Positions 18,401 through 26,965 of a stretch of DNA of 64,000 bases are shown one piece after another. Below the pieces are notes generated by a model that had not been told where the DNA came from, made no database searches, and saw only the letters and a program-made list of their open reading frames with translations. Positions within the stretch are counted from its first letter, which is position 1, and each line of letters starts with the position of its first letter. The position numbers and the translations under genes were made by a program. Source of the stretch: Brumimicrobium mesophilum (GTDB lineage Bacteria; Bacteroidota; Bacteroidia; Flavobacteriales_D; Crocinitomicaceae); assembly GCF_003025005.1 (NCBI RefSeq), contig NZ_PVSS01000005.1:124001-188000 (forward strand), written 5' to 3'.

Positions 18401-20407
18401 AAAAACGATAATATAACAATGCTCCTAGCTAGCAAAGGATTTGGTGAAACGATATCAATTGCCGATTCCTTGCAAATAGGTTCAAATAGCACGATTGTCT
18501 TTCAAATTGATAAAAACTTTCAATTTAATTGGGTTACAACAGGTACTTTTTCAATTGCCAATAGCCTAAATGTCGCAAGCGAAACAGGCGAAATCTTCAT
18601 ATCTGGGACGACCGGAAAAAATATTGCATTTACTGATGCAGTTGGAAATAAAATAATGGGAGAGGACGGAAATTATACACCGAATTCCACTAGTAACATG
18701 GTTAGTCCTTTCATAATTCGAATGGATTCCAGCGGAATAATAAATGGAGGATATTTATTCCATCCTCAAAATTCAACACCATTTTGTCAATCCAAAATAA
18801 AAAACGAAATAGATGTAACTCCTTGCGGGGACATTGCAGCAGTATTAATTTCACCATGCACAACAAACACTCCTCAAACCTTCACAGAATACAAAACAGG
18901 CATGACCTTAAACGTTGACCAAAGTAAAACTTATGTTTTGCGTTCTGATTGTATAGGCGCTGTTTGCAATATATTGAACTTAGGTTACGATACCTTACAG
19001 TATTGTTCACTAAATGATTCATTATTTGTTCCTGTTGGCTCAAATAGTTTCAATGTCGACTCTGCGTCTTATGAATTAATAGAGAATGGTATTGTCATAA
19101 ATACAGAAACTGTTCCCGTTAGTTATGCAGGTTTCAAAGTTCATATCCCGAACACCACTTCTGATTTTTCATTAAAAATATTAAGTCCTGGTCCTGTTTA
19201 TGATTCGATAACTATTGAAATTTCAAATCAAGTTCAAGCTACTTATAACTTCAATGCTTCAATGTGTTGGGGAGAAAATCAATTGATTTCAGGTTTACCA
19301 TCTTCAAACGATTTCCTTTGGCAAAATGATTTGACTATAGGGCAAAGTCAATTGTTAGATTCTTCATCATACAGTTTAGGAGTAAACTATATAGATGTAA
19401 TTTCTACTGATGCTAACGGATGTAAACAATATGATACTTTACAGATCGATATCCATGAAAATACATCAAATTATTTATTTGATTCTACAATTTGTTGGGG
19501 CGACAGTCTAACCTTGTCCGGTACGCCAGCCATCAATAATTATGTTTGGAATAGCAATACGAGTTTAGGGCAAGATATTTTATTTGACGAAAATAATTAC
19601 AGTTCAGGGTTAAACTATTTCGATGTCGTAAGTACAGATACAAATGGATGTCTAGCTTTTGACACTTTAGCAATAACAGTGCATGAATCTATGTCGAACT
19701 TCTCTTATAATCCTACAATGTGTTGGGGAGAAAACCAAACTTTAAGCGGCCTTACAAGCAACACCGATTATTTATGGTTGGATTCTATATCGCTTGGGCA
19801 ATCATTATTGCTTGACACATCCCTTTATTCCAATGGTGAGAACTACTTTAATGTGTTAAGCACAAATTCGTTTGGATGTATAGCTCATGACACCTTGAAT
19901 GTCACAGTTTTTGAGGAAATTAATCCAAATTTAGACACGTTATATAACATTCCTTGTTATTATGATTTATCTATCCCTATCCAATCTTCTAATTACATAA
20001 GTGAAGATTGGATTGCAAATGGGAATGTAACAAGTAATTATTTTTCATCGAACAATCTCAATATGGGAATCAACTATATAACAGTTAATTTGGTAGATAC
20101 TAATTTCTGTGCGAAATCTTACAATACTATAATCCATCTATGTTACAATTTAGGAACTGAAGATTATGAAAAAAACAATATTCAAATAGTCCCAAATCCA
20201 AATAAAGGGAATTTTGAAGTTAGATTTAACGGCTTGAATGGTAAAGGTAAAATAAGTCTCTACTCCTCTGATGGAAGATTAATACATGAGAATAACACAA
20301 TTTTGAAGGATAGTTTTAAACTTCAAATTGATACCGCTCCAGGAGTATATTGGTTATGGATAGAAACGAAAAATGATTTGATTCAACGGAAGGTGGTAAT
20401 TCGTTAA
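15431..20407 (+). CDS. Large type IX secreted protein with BNR/Asp-box repeats and repeated CWGE modules
   Basis: 1658 residues beginning with a signal peptide (MFKATILIISILFLSFNTFSQ). Residues ~50-230 carry four Asp-box motifs (SLDDGLTW, TTDGGLTW, STDGGATW, SLDGGLTW), as in sialidase/sortilin-type propellers. The middle (~350-700) looks like Ig/PKD-like adhesive domains, and ~700-1180 is a second propeller-like region. Residues ~1268-1497 are three near-identical ~77-residue modules, each with CWGE or CWGD, a WxxxxSLGQ-type core and a GC...DTL end. The last ~75 residues (IVPNPNKGNFEVRF...GVYWLWIETKND...RKVVIR) are a Por-secretion type A sorting domain. It is predicted to be cell-surface or extracellular. 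No catalytic residues can be named, so adhesion or a structural role is inferred. Confidence 0.88.
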   Translation: MFKATILIISILFLSFNTFSQFSTISHSTTNSFEFAEISEPDGVALVGGIKAMKSLDDGLTWTEMSLGGFGLPYALYNYKKAAIISPQTYCLVGKDDNNYKGIIIRTTDGGLTWTNVLESANSSFSFYEDIAQNGNTVIATSKGGINRSTDGGATWSYISIPQINYSTTPNIITYNELTGAWTVSYNGNLTLKSLDGGLTWNSIASSNYISGLRHFSNINNDFLITASQAQTSTLMHFDQNLQLTNSIYINAIKTFNSRIDRSHFLPSNDILSASSTVFMKIDTATSNVYYYNHNLVDPTTGDLVQTTDFDLGQTYGIAVGQYGGLSRFDMSQPEDLYIPADFDLVGSVCPGDTIYATPAFNYADSVKWFFDGNLVSTDTNLIYETPNLFGTFDIVHETWYKGTVRTDSQEVYFQPLNPAPTYSFGNIDTMPCFQSHTAISITPTGNYIYNSALEIWLDDQMLDSLSPPPSSTYGIYSPIIDSQDTVYLVSKRPQQCGTTIDSTQLILYPGDDLNDDYQLLPLPDSLCSGTPLNLQLTGTNLNYSYQFLFTGSASYTSGSGATFQGTGIDTMNLLSPYVSYYDDAKYYIQLLIKDNQENCQSSVIYFDTVTVIDPKSLFQTDSYGYYRSDTVGILNSSIKPNRTWSANPSGLTIQNISDTVPIIFGDTTGVFAIELINTPLLGCSDTSKIQVTFADTMQILGDSLCAEESGDSRYTIMKLQLDNQGNIFELGVYHMNNGYSGGTPAFHLTKKDENGVFLWEQKATPYISDDIKGVVIEDIDFDENGDVYAVLWLQCTMAGYTHDAINFQSHSGQNTGTGYIVKFDGQTGTMLWAKDLADYPIYTSYSILRVISIVVTGTEIHISAGTNHTILIISADLNGNYISRYAFSQVSIPEHSLIHNVYGYAQKESIHSPQLIEMSNGEILGVGYYSNKVMHGNTWLTHMETNYTSVMMFKYNSQIGLYDFKKIITPGSSQILNNHLDGIPMFGLDKNDNITMLLASKGFGETISIADSLQIGSNSTIVFQIDKNFQFNWVTTGTFSIANSLNVASETGEIFISGTTGKNIAFTDAVGNKIMGEDGNYTPNSTSNMVSPFIIRMDSSGIINGGYLFHPQNSTPFCQSKIKNEIDVTPCGDIAAVLISPCTTNTPQTFTEYKTGMTLNVDQSKTYVLRSDCIGAVCNILNLGYDTLQYCSLNDSLFVPVGSNSFNVDSASYELIENGIVINTETVPVSYAGFKVHIPNTTSDFSLKILSPGPVYDSITIEISNQVQATYNFNASMCWGENQLISGLPSSNDFLWQNDLTIGQSQLLDSSSYSLGVNYIDVISTDANGCKQYDTLQIDIHENTSNYLFDSTICWGDSLTLSGTPAINNYVWNSNTSLGQDILFDENNYSSGLNYFDVVSTDTNGCLAFDTLAITVHESMSNFSYNPTMCWGENQTLSGLTSNTDYLWLDSISLGQSLLLDTSLYSNGENYFNVLSTNSFGCIAHDTLNVTVFEEINPNLDTLYNIPCYYDLSIPIQSSNYISEDWIANGNVTSNYFSSNNLNMGINYITVNLVDTNFCAKSYNTIIHLCYNLGTEDYEKNNIQIVPNPNKGNFEVRFNGLNGKGKISLYSSDGRLIHENNTILKDSFKLQIDTAPGVYWLWIETKNDLIQRKVVIR

Positions 20408-20408
20408 G

Positions 20409-20435
20409 AAGTATTGAGTAAGGAGTTTTGAGGCG
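20409..20435 (+). repeat. Right copy of the direct repeat flanking the large secreted-protein gene
   Basis: AGTATTGAG (20409-20417) and GAGTTTTGAGGCGA (20422-20435), identical in both blocks to the copy at 15276-15308. It begins just after the stop codon. Confidence 0.7.
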
Positions 20436-20505
20436 AATAATTATGAACGATACATGTTGATTTATGATTCTAAAGAATTCGTAATTTTTAATTCGCAATT
20501 CATAA

Positions 20506-21774
20506 TCAACCCAAATTCCGCATCACAATCCTAACCGTCTGCCTCGTTTTTTGTTCCATCAAAATTTCACGACCTTTGGTTACACGATCAATTGTTGCTT
20601 GGTCATAATGGCGAATAGTTACCAATTCCAAATTATCGTTGTAGCGCACTTCGTATTCATCGCTCAACATTTCTACTAAATGATTCAATTCATCTTTGTT
20701 GATGTCCAAACACACAGAAAAACTTACTGCTGAATTTTGCATGACGTTAATGTGTCCACCTGATAAAGCTAGTTTTTTGAAAATATCGCTTAGATTTTCT
20801 TCAACAACAAAGGAAAAATCTTTTGGCGTAATAGAAAGTAAAACTTGGTCAATTTTAAATATGAAAGATGGAACTAAATCATCATTTTCTGTTGAAGCTT
20901 GAATAATTGTCCCAGGCGCTTCGGGATCTAAAAATGACTTTATATATAAAGGAATATTCTTATTCTGAAGTGGTTTTATTGTTTTCGGGTGAATTACCGA
21001 TGCTCCATAATAAGAAAGTTCGATGGCCTCTTTGAAAGAAATCTTATCAAGTTTTACTGTGTTCTCGAACCATTTTGGATCAGCATTCAACATTCCAGGA
21101 ACGTCCTTCCAGATGGTTACACTTTCCGCCTTCGTACAATAAGCGATAATTCCGGCGGTAAAATCTGATCCTTCTCTACCTAAAGTTGTGGTAAATCCTT
21201 CTTTGGTGTGACCAATGAACCCTTGGGTAACAGAAATTCTGCACTCTCCAGACTTCAATTCAGCACTCATTAATTTTTGAGTTCTCTCCCAGTCCACTTC
21301 TGCCTTTCTGTAGGCATTGTTTGTTCTGATGAAAGTTCTTGCATCTGTCCAACATACATCATTTTCAAAAAGAGACAAATATGCTGAGATAATTTTTGTT
21401 GAAAGCACTTCACCTAATGAAACAATTTGGTCGTATTGGTAATTGTAGTTTTCAACTAATCGCTCGTCTTTTTGAGCAATTAATTCCGTAAAAATCTCTT
21501 CTACTTCATCAAAAACAGGATGAGAACTGTCTTCGAAAAGTCCATTCATGATATCTAAATGAAATTCTCTTCGATCTTCTACTAAGGCACAAAAATCATC
21601 GGTGTTTTTTTCGTAAAGCGCCTTAACGATATTCTCCATCGCATTGGTCGTTTTTCCCATTGCGGAAACCACAACAAACAATTCGTCGTTTTTAAATTGA
21701 TCTAAAATCGATTTAACATTCTTCACTGCGTTTGCTGTTTTCACAGAAGCACCACCAAATTTAAACACTTTCAT
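20506..21774 (-). CDS. lysC: Aspartate kinase
   Basis: Phosphorylates aspartate, the first step to lysine, threonine, methionine and diaminopimelate. The kinase domain starts with KFGGASV (residues 4-10) and contains TQGFIGHTKEGFTTTLGREG and the SDFTA nucleotide-site residues at ~185-210. The C-terminal third is an ACT-type regulatory region (LLSITPKDFSFV, GGHINVMQNSAVSFSVC). At 422 residues it is monofunctional, with no homoserine dehydrogenase or decarboxylase fusion. It stands alone between the large secreted-protein gene and the transposase/repeat array. Confidence 0.94.
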   Translation of the reverse strand: MKVFKFGGASVKTANAVKNVKSILDQFKNDELFVVVSAMGKTTNAMENIVKALYEKNTDDFCALVEDRREFHLDIMNGLFEDSSHPVFDEVEEIFTELIAQKDERLVENYNYQYDQIVSLGEVLSTKIISAYLSLFENDVCWTDARTFIRTNNAYRKAEVDWERTQKLMSAELKSGECRISVTQGFIGHTKEGFTTTLGREGSDFTAGIIAYCTKAESVTIWKDVPGMLNADPKWFENTVKLDKISFKEAIELSYYGASVIHPKTIKPLQNKNIPLYIKSFLDPEAPGTIIQASTENDDLVPSFIFKIDQVLLSITPKDFSFVVEENLSDIFKKLALSGGHINVMQNSAVSFSVCLDINKDELNHLVEMLSDEYEVRYNDNLELVTIRHYDQATIDRVTKGREILMEQKTRQTVRIVMRNLG

Positions 21775-21838
21775 TCTTACAGATTTTCAGTGCGAATTTA
21801 ATGTTTTTAGTTTTCAATGCAAGAATGCGGTTTAATAT

Positions 21839-22050
21839 GTCGTCCCTTCAGGACTTTGAACACTTCCTCATGATTTAACCCAGGAGGTACCTCCTAGGTT
21901 AAATCATTCCGTCCCTTCAGGACTCTAATCACTCAACCCTAAGGTTACTTTCAAGTCAAAATTAAGTGCCTAAAGTACGACATACGATAACCGAGGATGA
22001 AAGTCCTCGGCAACTTAATCAAGATCATTATAAAGTCCTGAAGGGACTAC
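21839..22050. repeat. Upstream unit of the transposase-associated palindromic repeat
   Basis: A ~212-base unit bounded by GTCGTCCCTTCAGGACT and its inverted partner AGTCCTGAAGGGACTAC. Inside are a 36-bp palindrome at 21871-21906 (TGATTTAACC...GGTTAAATCA, centre AGGAGGTACCTCCT, one mismatch), a second GTCCCTTCAGGACT, and the hairpin CCGAGGA-TGAAAG-TCCTCGG. It is in the same orientation as, and very similar to, the first downstream unit at 22625. It fills most of the gap between lysC and the transposase. Confidence 0.85.
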
Positions 22051-22150
22051 ATATAGTTTTTTAATTCTCTTTAATTCTCTCGATTATTTTTATCAGAGCT
22101 GTAATTGCATAACTTGATAAAAAGTCGTAAATTCATAAAAACAAAAGACC

Positions 22151-22603
22151 ATGCCACAATCATTACCAAATCATTACATACATATTGTATTTAGCACAAA
22201 AAATAGAGAGCCATTAATTCATCCCCCTTTTGAAAAAGAACTTCATGCATATATAGCTGGGATTTGCAATAGTTTGGAATGTAAGGTTTTAATAGTTGGT
22301 GGTTATACTGATCATATTCACATCCTATGCATGCATTCACCAAAAATAGCTTTTATGGTTTTAATGCAAAAAATCAAAGCCAATTCATCCAAATGGATGA
22401 AAACGAAGGATGAGAGTTTGAGAAATTTTTCTTGGCAGAGAGGGTATGGTTCGTTTTCAGTAAATCCATCGGAAACTGATATAGTGATAAAATATATTGA
22501 GAATCAACATGAACACCATCGAAAGAAATCTTTTCAAGAAGAATATCGTGCTTTCTTGAAAAAGTATAAGGTGGTTTATGACGAAAATTACGTTTGGGAT
22601 TGA
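22151..22603 (+). CDS. IS200/IS605-type tyrosine (HUH, Y1) transposase
   Basis: A 150-residue single-strand transposase of the Y1_Tnp family. The HUH metal motif is H55-I-H57 (TDHIHIL), and the likely nucleophile is Tyr115 in DIVIKYIENQHEHHRKK. The ends MPQSLPNHYIHIVFSTKNRE and YDENYVWD are typical of the family in Bacteroidota, so the gene looks intact. No TnpB/IscB partner is present. It lies between an upstream copy and a downstream array of palindromic repeats, an arrangement typical of REP-associated transposases (RAYT) or an IS200 whose ends have multiplied. Whether it is still active cannot be told. Confidence 0.9.
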   Translation: MPQSLPNHYIHIVFSTKNREPLIHPPFEKELHAYIAGICNSLECKVLIVGGYTDHIHILCMHSPKIAFMVLMQKIKANSSKWMKTKDESLRNFSWQRGYGSFSVNPSETDIVIKYIENQHEHHRKKSFQEEYRAFLKKYKVVYDENYVWD

Positions 22604-22624
22604 GATGGGGTGATTTTTTAGTAT

Positions 22625-23623
22625 GTCGTCCCTTCAGGACTTTGAACACTTCCTCATGATTTAACCTAGGAGTTACCTCCTAGGTTAAATCATTTCGTCC
22701 CTTCAGGACTCAAATCATTCATTCCTAAGGTTACTTTCAAGTTAAAATTAAGTGCCAAAGGCACGACATACGATAACCGAAGATGAAAGTCCTCGGTTAC
22801 TATATCAAGATCATTATAAAGTCCTGAAGGCACGACTTGCAATAAATACTCAGTTACCTCCTAGGTTGTATCATTCTATCCCTTCAAGATTCAAATCACT
22901 CATTCCTAAGGTTTCTTCCATGTCAAAATTAAGTACCAAAGGCACGACATAGGTTAACCGAGGATGAAAGTCAACAGTAACTATATCACTATAAAGTCCT
23001 GAAGGGACGATGTGCAATAAATAAACAATAACAATCTAGATTAACACATTCTGTCCTTTCAGAACTCAATTCACTCATTCCTAAGGTTTCTTCCATGTCA
23101 AAATTAAGTACCTATAGTACGACATAGGTTAACCGAGGATGAAAGTCAACAGTAACTATATCCAGATCACTATAAAGTCCTGAAGGGACGATGTGCAATA
23201 AATAAACAATAACAATCTAGATTAACACATTCTGTCCTTTCAGAACTCAATTCACTCATTCCTAAGGTTACTTCCATGTCAAAATCAAGTGCCAAAGGTA
23301 TGACATACAATAACCGAGGATGAAAGTCATCGATAACTATATCCAGATCATTATAAAGTCCTGAAGGCACGACTTGCAATAAATACCCAGTTACCTCCTA
23401 GGTTGTATCATTCTGTCCCTTCAAGATTCAAATTACTCATTCTTAAGGCTACTTCCAAGTTAAAATTAAGTACCAAAGGCACGACATAGGTTAACCGAGG
23501 ATGAAAGTCAACAGTAACTATATCAAGATCATTATAAAGTCCTGAAGGGACGACATTCAAAAGCCTAGGACTAAAGTCCCAGGCTTTTGAATCAAGGTTA
23601 TAATTAAGTCCTGAAGGGACGAC
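22625..23623. repeat. Array of five degenerate ~181-bp palindromic repeat units downstream of the transposase
   Basis: The motif GTCCTGAAGG recurs at 22821, 22996, 23177, 23358 and 23539, spacings 175, 181, 181 and 181, with a last stub at 23608. The first unit (22625-22836) is nearly the same as the unit upstream of the transposase, including the 36-base palindrome (22657-22692). Units 2-5 are diverged: the inner CCGAGGATGAAAGTC stays but its pairing half mutates to CAACAG or CATCG. The array ends in a long hairpin at 23556-23591 (TTCAAAAGCCT...AGGCTTTTGAA, one mismatch). Open frames inside it are low-complexity by-products. Sequence is alike in all units, so expansion by duplication is likely. 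Confidence 0.85.
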
Positions 23624-23756
23624 ACATTAACTCCATTTCCGAACCAATCCTCAAGCAATTTTTTAGAATATGGAGTCAATAAGCATTTCTTATTATTACA
23701 TTAGTCAATTCAATGAAATAGAGATAAATTTTGAAAAAGGATAATTTAAATCAAAG

Positions 23757-24128
23757 ATGAAAAATTTAGATAAAGCAGACAATTCAGAATTAATAGAAGC
23801 ATTTACTGAAAGTGATTTTGCATCGGAAGTATTTTCACAACTCTGCAAAGAATTTGCTAAAGTTGGAGTCCTAATCGAATTTTCTGAAGAAGATTTACTC
23901 ACTTTTGAAAGATTTCAAAATAGATTATCGGAGGAAATTGAACTCATTATGAGATCATCTTCCAATCGAATTGACCAACTTCTGTATGTTTCTGACTTGC
24001 CCGAAGATAAGGTGAAAGCGGTTTTTAGAAATAATAATAATCCTGTAGCAGAATTATCAAAAATGCTTTTAATGCGTTCTGCACAAAAAGTGAAATTTAA
24101 AAGACAATATAAATTAGGTTTGATTTAA
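23757..24128 (+). CDS. Small acidic protein of unknown function upstream of sucA
   Basis: 123 residues, mostly helical by eye, with an acidic first half (MKNLDKADNSELIEAF, FSEEDLLTFERFQNRLSEEIELI) and a basic end (LMRSAQKVKFKRQYKLG). It has no signal peptide, membrane segment or recognisable motif. The N-terminus is preceded by an AT-rich stretch following the repeat array. It lies 98 bases before sucA in the same direction, but sucA has its own promoter box. Codon use resembles the neighbours, so it is probably a real gene. I do not recognise the family. Confidence 0.6.
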   Translation: MKNLDKADNSELIEAFTESDFASEVFSQLCKEFAKVGVLIEFSEEDLLTFERFQNRLSEEIELIMRSSSNRIDQLLYVSDLPEDKVKAVFRNNNNPVAELSKMLLMRSAQKVKFKRQYKLGLI

Positions 24129-24191
24129 GTTCAATTCGTCGAAATAATGAACAATTTCGATGATTTTAGCGTTTAAAGTCTAATAATATTG

Positions 24192-24199
24192 TAAATTTG
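24192..24199 (+). promoter_or_regulatory. TAAATTTG promoter box for sucA
   Basis: Exact TAnnTTTG, 27 bases before the ATG at 24227. It overlaps the in-frame TTG at 24197, which argues that this TTG is not the start codon. Confidence 0.55.
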
Positions 24200-24226
24200 C
24201 TAATCCGGATAATGTTAAAAAATGAC

Positions 24227-26950
24227 ATGGACAAAGTATCATATATAGGTAACGCCGACGTTAATGCAATTGACGACTTGTACAACACGTACAAAAATGA
24301 CCCAAGCAGCGTAGACGAAGGGTGGAGAAAATTTTTCGAAGGATTCGAATTTGGACAAACTAACTATGAAGATAGTGGTGAAGTTCCAGAAAATTTTCAA
24401 AAAGAATTTAAAGTTGTAAATCTAATAGAAGGTTATCGCAGAAGAGGTCATCTTTTCACTCACACAAATCCTGTGAGAGAACGAAGACACTATGCACCAA
24501 ACCTTGGGATCGAAAATTTCGATCTTTCAGAAAGTGATTTAAACACAGTTTTTCAAGCTGGTAGCCAAATTGGATTAGGCCCAGCAACATTGAAAGATAT
24601 TGTTGCTCACATGGAGAGTGCATACTGTGAAAGTATCGGTTTAGAATTTCATTACATTAGAAATCCAAAGCGCAGGCAATGGTTTTTAGATGAATTGGAA
24701 TTGGATAAAAGACCGAAATTCACAAGTGATGACAAGAAGAACATATTCCGAAAACTAAGTGAAGCAACTCTTTTCGAACAGTTTTTACAGAAAAAATATG
24801 TTGGTCAAAAACGTTTTTCAGTTGAAGGTAGTGAGTCTTTGATTTCAGGACTTGACCAAATGGTGCGTCGAGGTGCAGACCTTAACGTGAAGGAATTCGT
24901 TGTTGGGATGGCACACAGAGGTCGTTTAAACACTTTGGTAAATATTTTCGATAAAGACCTTACAGAACTTTTCGGAGAAATCGAAGGAAAAGAATTCGAT
25001 GATGACGACACTTTTGATGGTGATGTTAAGTATCACTTAGGATTGACCCGAAACATTGAAATTGGAGATAAAAAACTTCAATTGACTTTGGCTCCAAACC
25101 CTTCTCACTTAGAAGCTGTTGGACCAGTTGTGGAAGGAATCACAAGAGCAAAAATCGATGATTATTTAGAATCAGAAAAAGAAATAGTTCCAATTATCAT
25201 TCATGGAGATGCTGCAATTGCTGCTCAAGGAGTAGTTTATGAAGTAATTCAAATGGCTGAATTAGATGGCTATAGAACTGGAGGAACAATTCATATTGTT
25301 GTAAATAACCAAGTTGGTTTTACAACGAATTATAAAGACGGTCGTTCAAGTACATACTGTACAGATATTGCGAAAACGACTTTAAGTCCAGTATTCCATG
25401 TAAATGGTGATGATGTAGAGGCAGTAGCTCAAACATTTATCATTGCTTTAGAATACAGACAGAAATTCAATAAAGACATTTTTATTGATTTACTTTCATA
25501 CAGAAAATATGGACATAACGAAGGTGATGAGCCTAAGTTTACTCAACCACAATTGTATGAAAAAATCTCTAAGCACCCGAACCCAAGAGAGATTTATAAA
25601 ACTCAATTGATCAATGAAGGTGTTATCGATGAAGCACATGACACTTCTATAAAAAATGAATTAGAAGGTAAATTAGACGCAAGATTTGAAGCTTCTAAAA
25701 AAGAAAACAAAGTCATTGTTACAAACTTCTTGGATGATATCTGGAAGGACTTCGACTATGCTGAGGAGGCAGATTTCGAAAAAGTAATTGACACTAAATT
25801 TCCAAAAGCTAAATTAATCGAACTCGGAAAGAAAATAGCAACTTTACCAGATGGAAAACAAATTTTCAGAAAAGTTTTAAAGCTGTTTAAAGACCGTTTA
25901 AAAATGATTGAAAGCGATAAATTGGATTGGGGAATGGCAGAAATGCTTGCTTATGCCACTTTATTGGTTGAAGGCCACCCTGTTCGTGTTTCTGGACAAG
26001 ATGTTGAACGTGGAACTTTCTCTCACCGTCACGCAGTAGTGAAAACTGAAGATGAAGAAGAAGAGATTATCACTTTAAATTTACTTGAAGAGAATCAAGC
26101 TGAAATGACAATTTACAACTCTCTACTTTCAGAGTATGGAGTTTTAGGATATGAATATGGATATTCAATTGCACAACCTAATGGATTAACGATTTGGGAA
26201 GCGCAATTTGGAGACTTCATGAATGGTGCACAAATTATCATTGATCAGTTTATTTCAGCTGGAGAAGATAAATGGAATGTACAATCAGGATTGGTGATGT
26301 TATTACCTCATGGTTATGAAGGTCAAGGAGCTGAACATTCTTCAGCAAGAATGGAACGTTATTTACAAAGTTGTGCAGATTTGAACATGCAATTGGTCAA
26401 CACAACAACTCCTGCCAATAACTACCATGCTTTACGTAGACAAATGAAGCGTAATTTCAGAAAACCCTTAATCGTGTTTTCACCTAAAATGTTATTGCGT
26501 TACCCTAAAGCTGTTTCAACAATGGAAGAATTGGCAACAGGTAGCTTCCAAGAAGTTATTGACGATCCAAGAAACATTCAAGAAACCGCAACAAACGTTG
26601 TTCTATGTTCTGGAAAGGTTTATTACGACTTTATTGCAGAAGCTGAAAAACGTGGAGTTGAAGACATGGCTTTTGTTCGTGTAGAGCAACTCTACCCTCT
26701 TCCGCAGAAACAAATTGATGCAATTTTAGCTAAATATAAAAATGCTGAAAACATAATTTGGGGACAAGAAGAACCAGAAAACATGGGGGCATGGGTTTAT
26801 ATGGCCATGAACATGAGACATATTAATTTAAAAGGTGTTTCGCGTAAAGCTTCTGCAGCACCAGCAGCTGGAGCAAAAGAAATCCATTTGAGAAGATTAA
26901 AAAGACTATACGACAACTTATTCCAATATGCGGCAGTAGCTGCTAAATAA
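24227..26950 (+). CDS. sucA: 2-Oxoglutarate dehydrogenase E1 component
   Basis: Thiamine-diphosphate E1 subunit (907 residues) that decarboxylates 2-oxoglutarate in the TCA cycle. The N-terminal segment YNTYKNDPSSVDEGWRKFF is the E2-interacting region of OdhA proteins. GMAHRGRLNTLVNI, HGDAAIAAQGVVYE, NNQVGFTT, RKYGHNEGDEPKFTQP and LPHGYEGQGAEHSSAR are the classical E1o blocks for ThDP and substrate binding. The ATG at 24227 (MDKVSYIGNADV) is chosen because the longer frame begins inside the promoter box; an ATG at 24212 is the alternative. sucB follows after 15 bases. E3 (lpd) is not in the window. Confidence 0.95.
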   Translation: MDKVSYIGNADVNAIDDLYNTYKNDPSSVDEGWRKFFEGFEFGQTNYEDSGEVPENFQKEFKVVNLIEGYRRRGHLFTHTNPVRERRHYAPNLGIENFDLSESDLNTVFQAGSQIGLGPATLKDIVAHMESAYCESIGLEFHYIRNPKRRQWFLDELELDKRPKFTSDDKKNIFRKLSEATLFEQFLQKKYVGQKRFSVEGSESLISGLDQMVRRGADLNVKEFVVGMAHRGRLNTLVNIFDKDLTELFGEIEGKEFDDDDTFDGDVKYHLGLTRNIEIGDKKLQLTLAPNPSHLEAVGPVVEGITRAKIDDYLESEKEIVPIIIHGDAAIAAQGVVYEVIQMAELDGYRTGGTIHIVVNNQVGFTTNYKDGRSSTYCTDIAKTTLSPVFHVNGDDVEAVAQTFIIALEYRQKFNKDIFIDLLSYRKYGHNEGDEPKFTQPQLYEKISKHPNPREIYKTQLINEGVIDEAHDTSIKNELEGKLDARFEASKKENKVIVTNFLDDIWKDFDYAEEADFEKVIDTKFPKAKLIELGKKIATLPDGKQIFRKVLKLFKDRLKMIESDKLDWGMAEMLAYATLLVEGHPVRVSGQDVERGTFSHRHAVVKTEDEEEEIITLNLLEENQAEMTIYNSLLSEYGVLGYEYGYSIAQPNGLTIWEAQFGDFMNGAQIIIDQFISAGEDKWNVQSGLVMLLPHGYEGQGAEHSSARMERYLQSCADLNMQLVNTTTPANNYHALRRQMKRNFRKPLIVFSPKMLLRYPKAVSTMEELATGSFQEVIDDPRNIQETATNVVLCSGKVYYDFIAEAEKRGVEDMAFVRVEQLYPLPQKQIDAILAKYKNAENIIWGQEEPENMGAWVYMAMNMRHINLKGVSRKASAAPAAGAKEIHLRRLKRLYDNLFQYAAVAAK

Positions 26951-26965
26951 AATTAGATAGAAAAG

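Noticed and set aside
20316-20498. Small minus-strand frame at the end of the large secreted-protein gene
   Set aside because: It is the shadow of the sorting domain and the flanking repeat; no start context and no resemblance to a protein family.
22752-23379. Open frames of 66 and 69 residues on both strands within the repeat array
   Set aside because: They follow the repeat period and consist of translated palindromes, so they are by-products of the array.
21839-23623. A CRISPR array in the repetitive region
   Set aside because: Repeats are ~181 bases, degenerate and palindromic with no short constant repeat and unique spacers; no cas genes are present.
24197-24226. An earlier TTG start for sucA adding ten residues
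   Set aside because: The TTG lies inside the TAAATTTG promoter box, upstream of the predicted transcription start.
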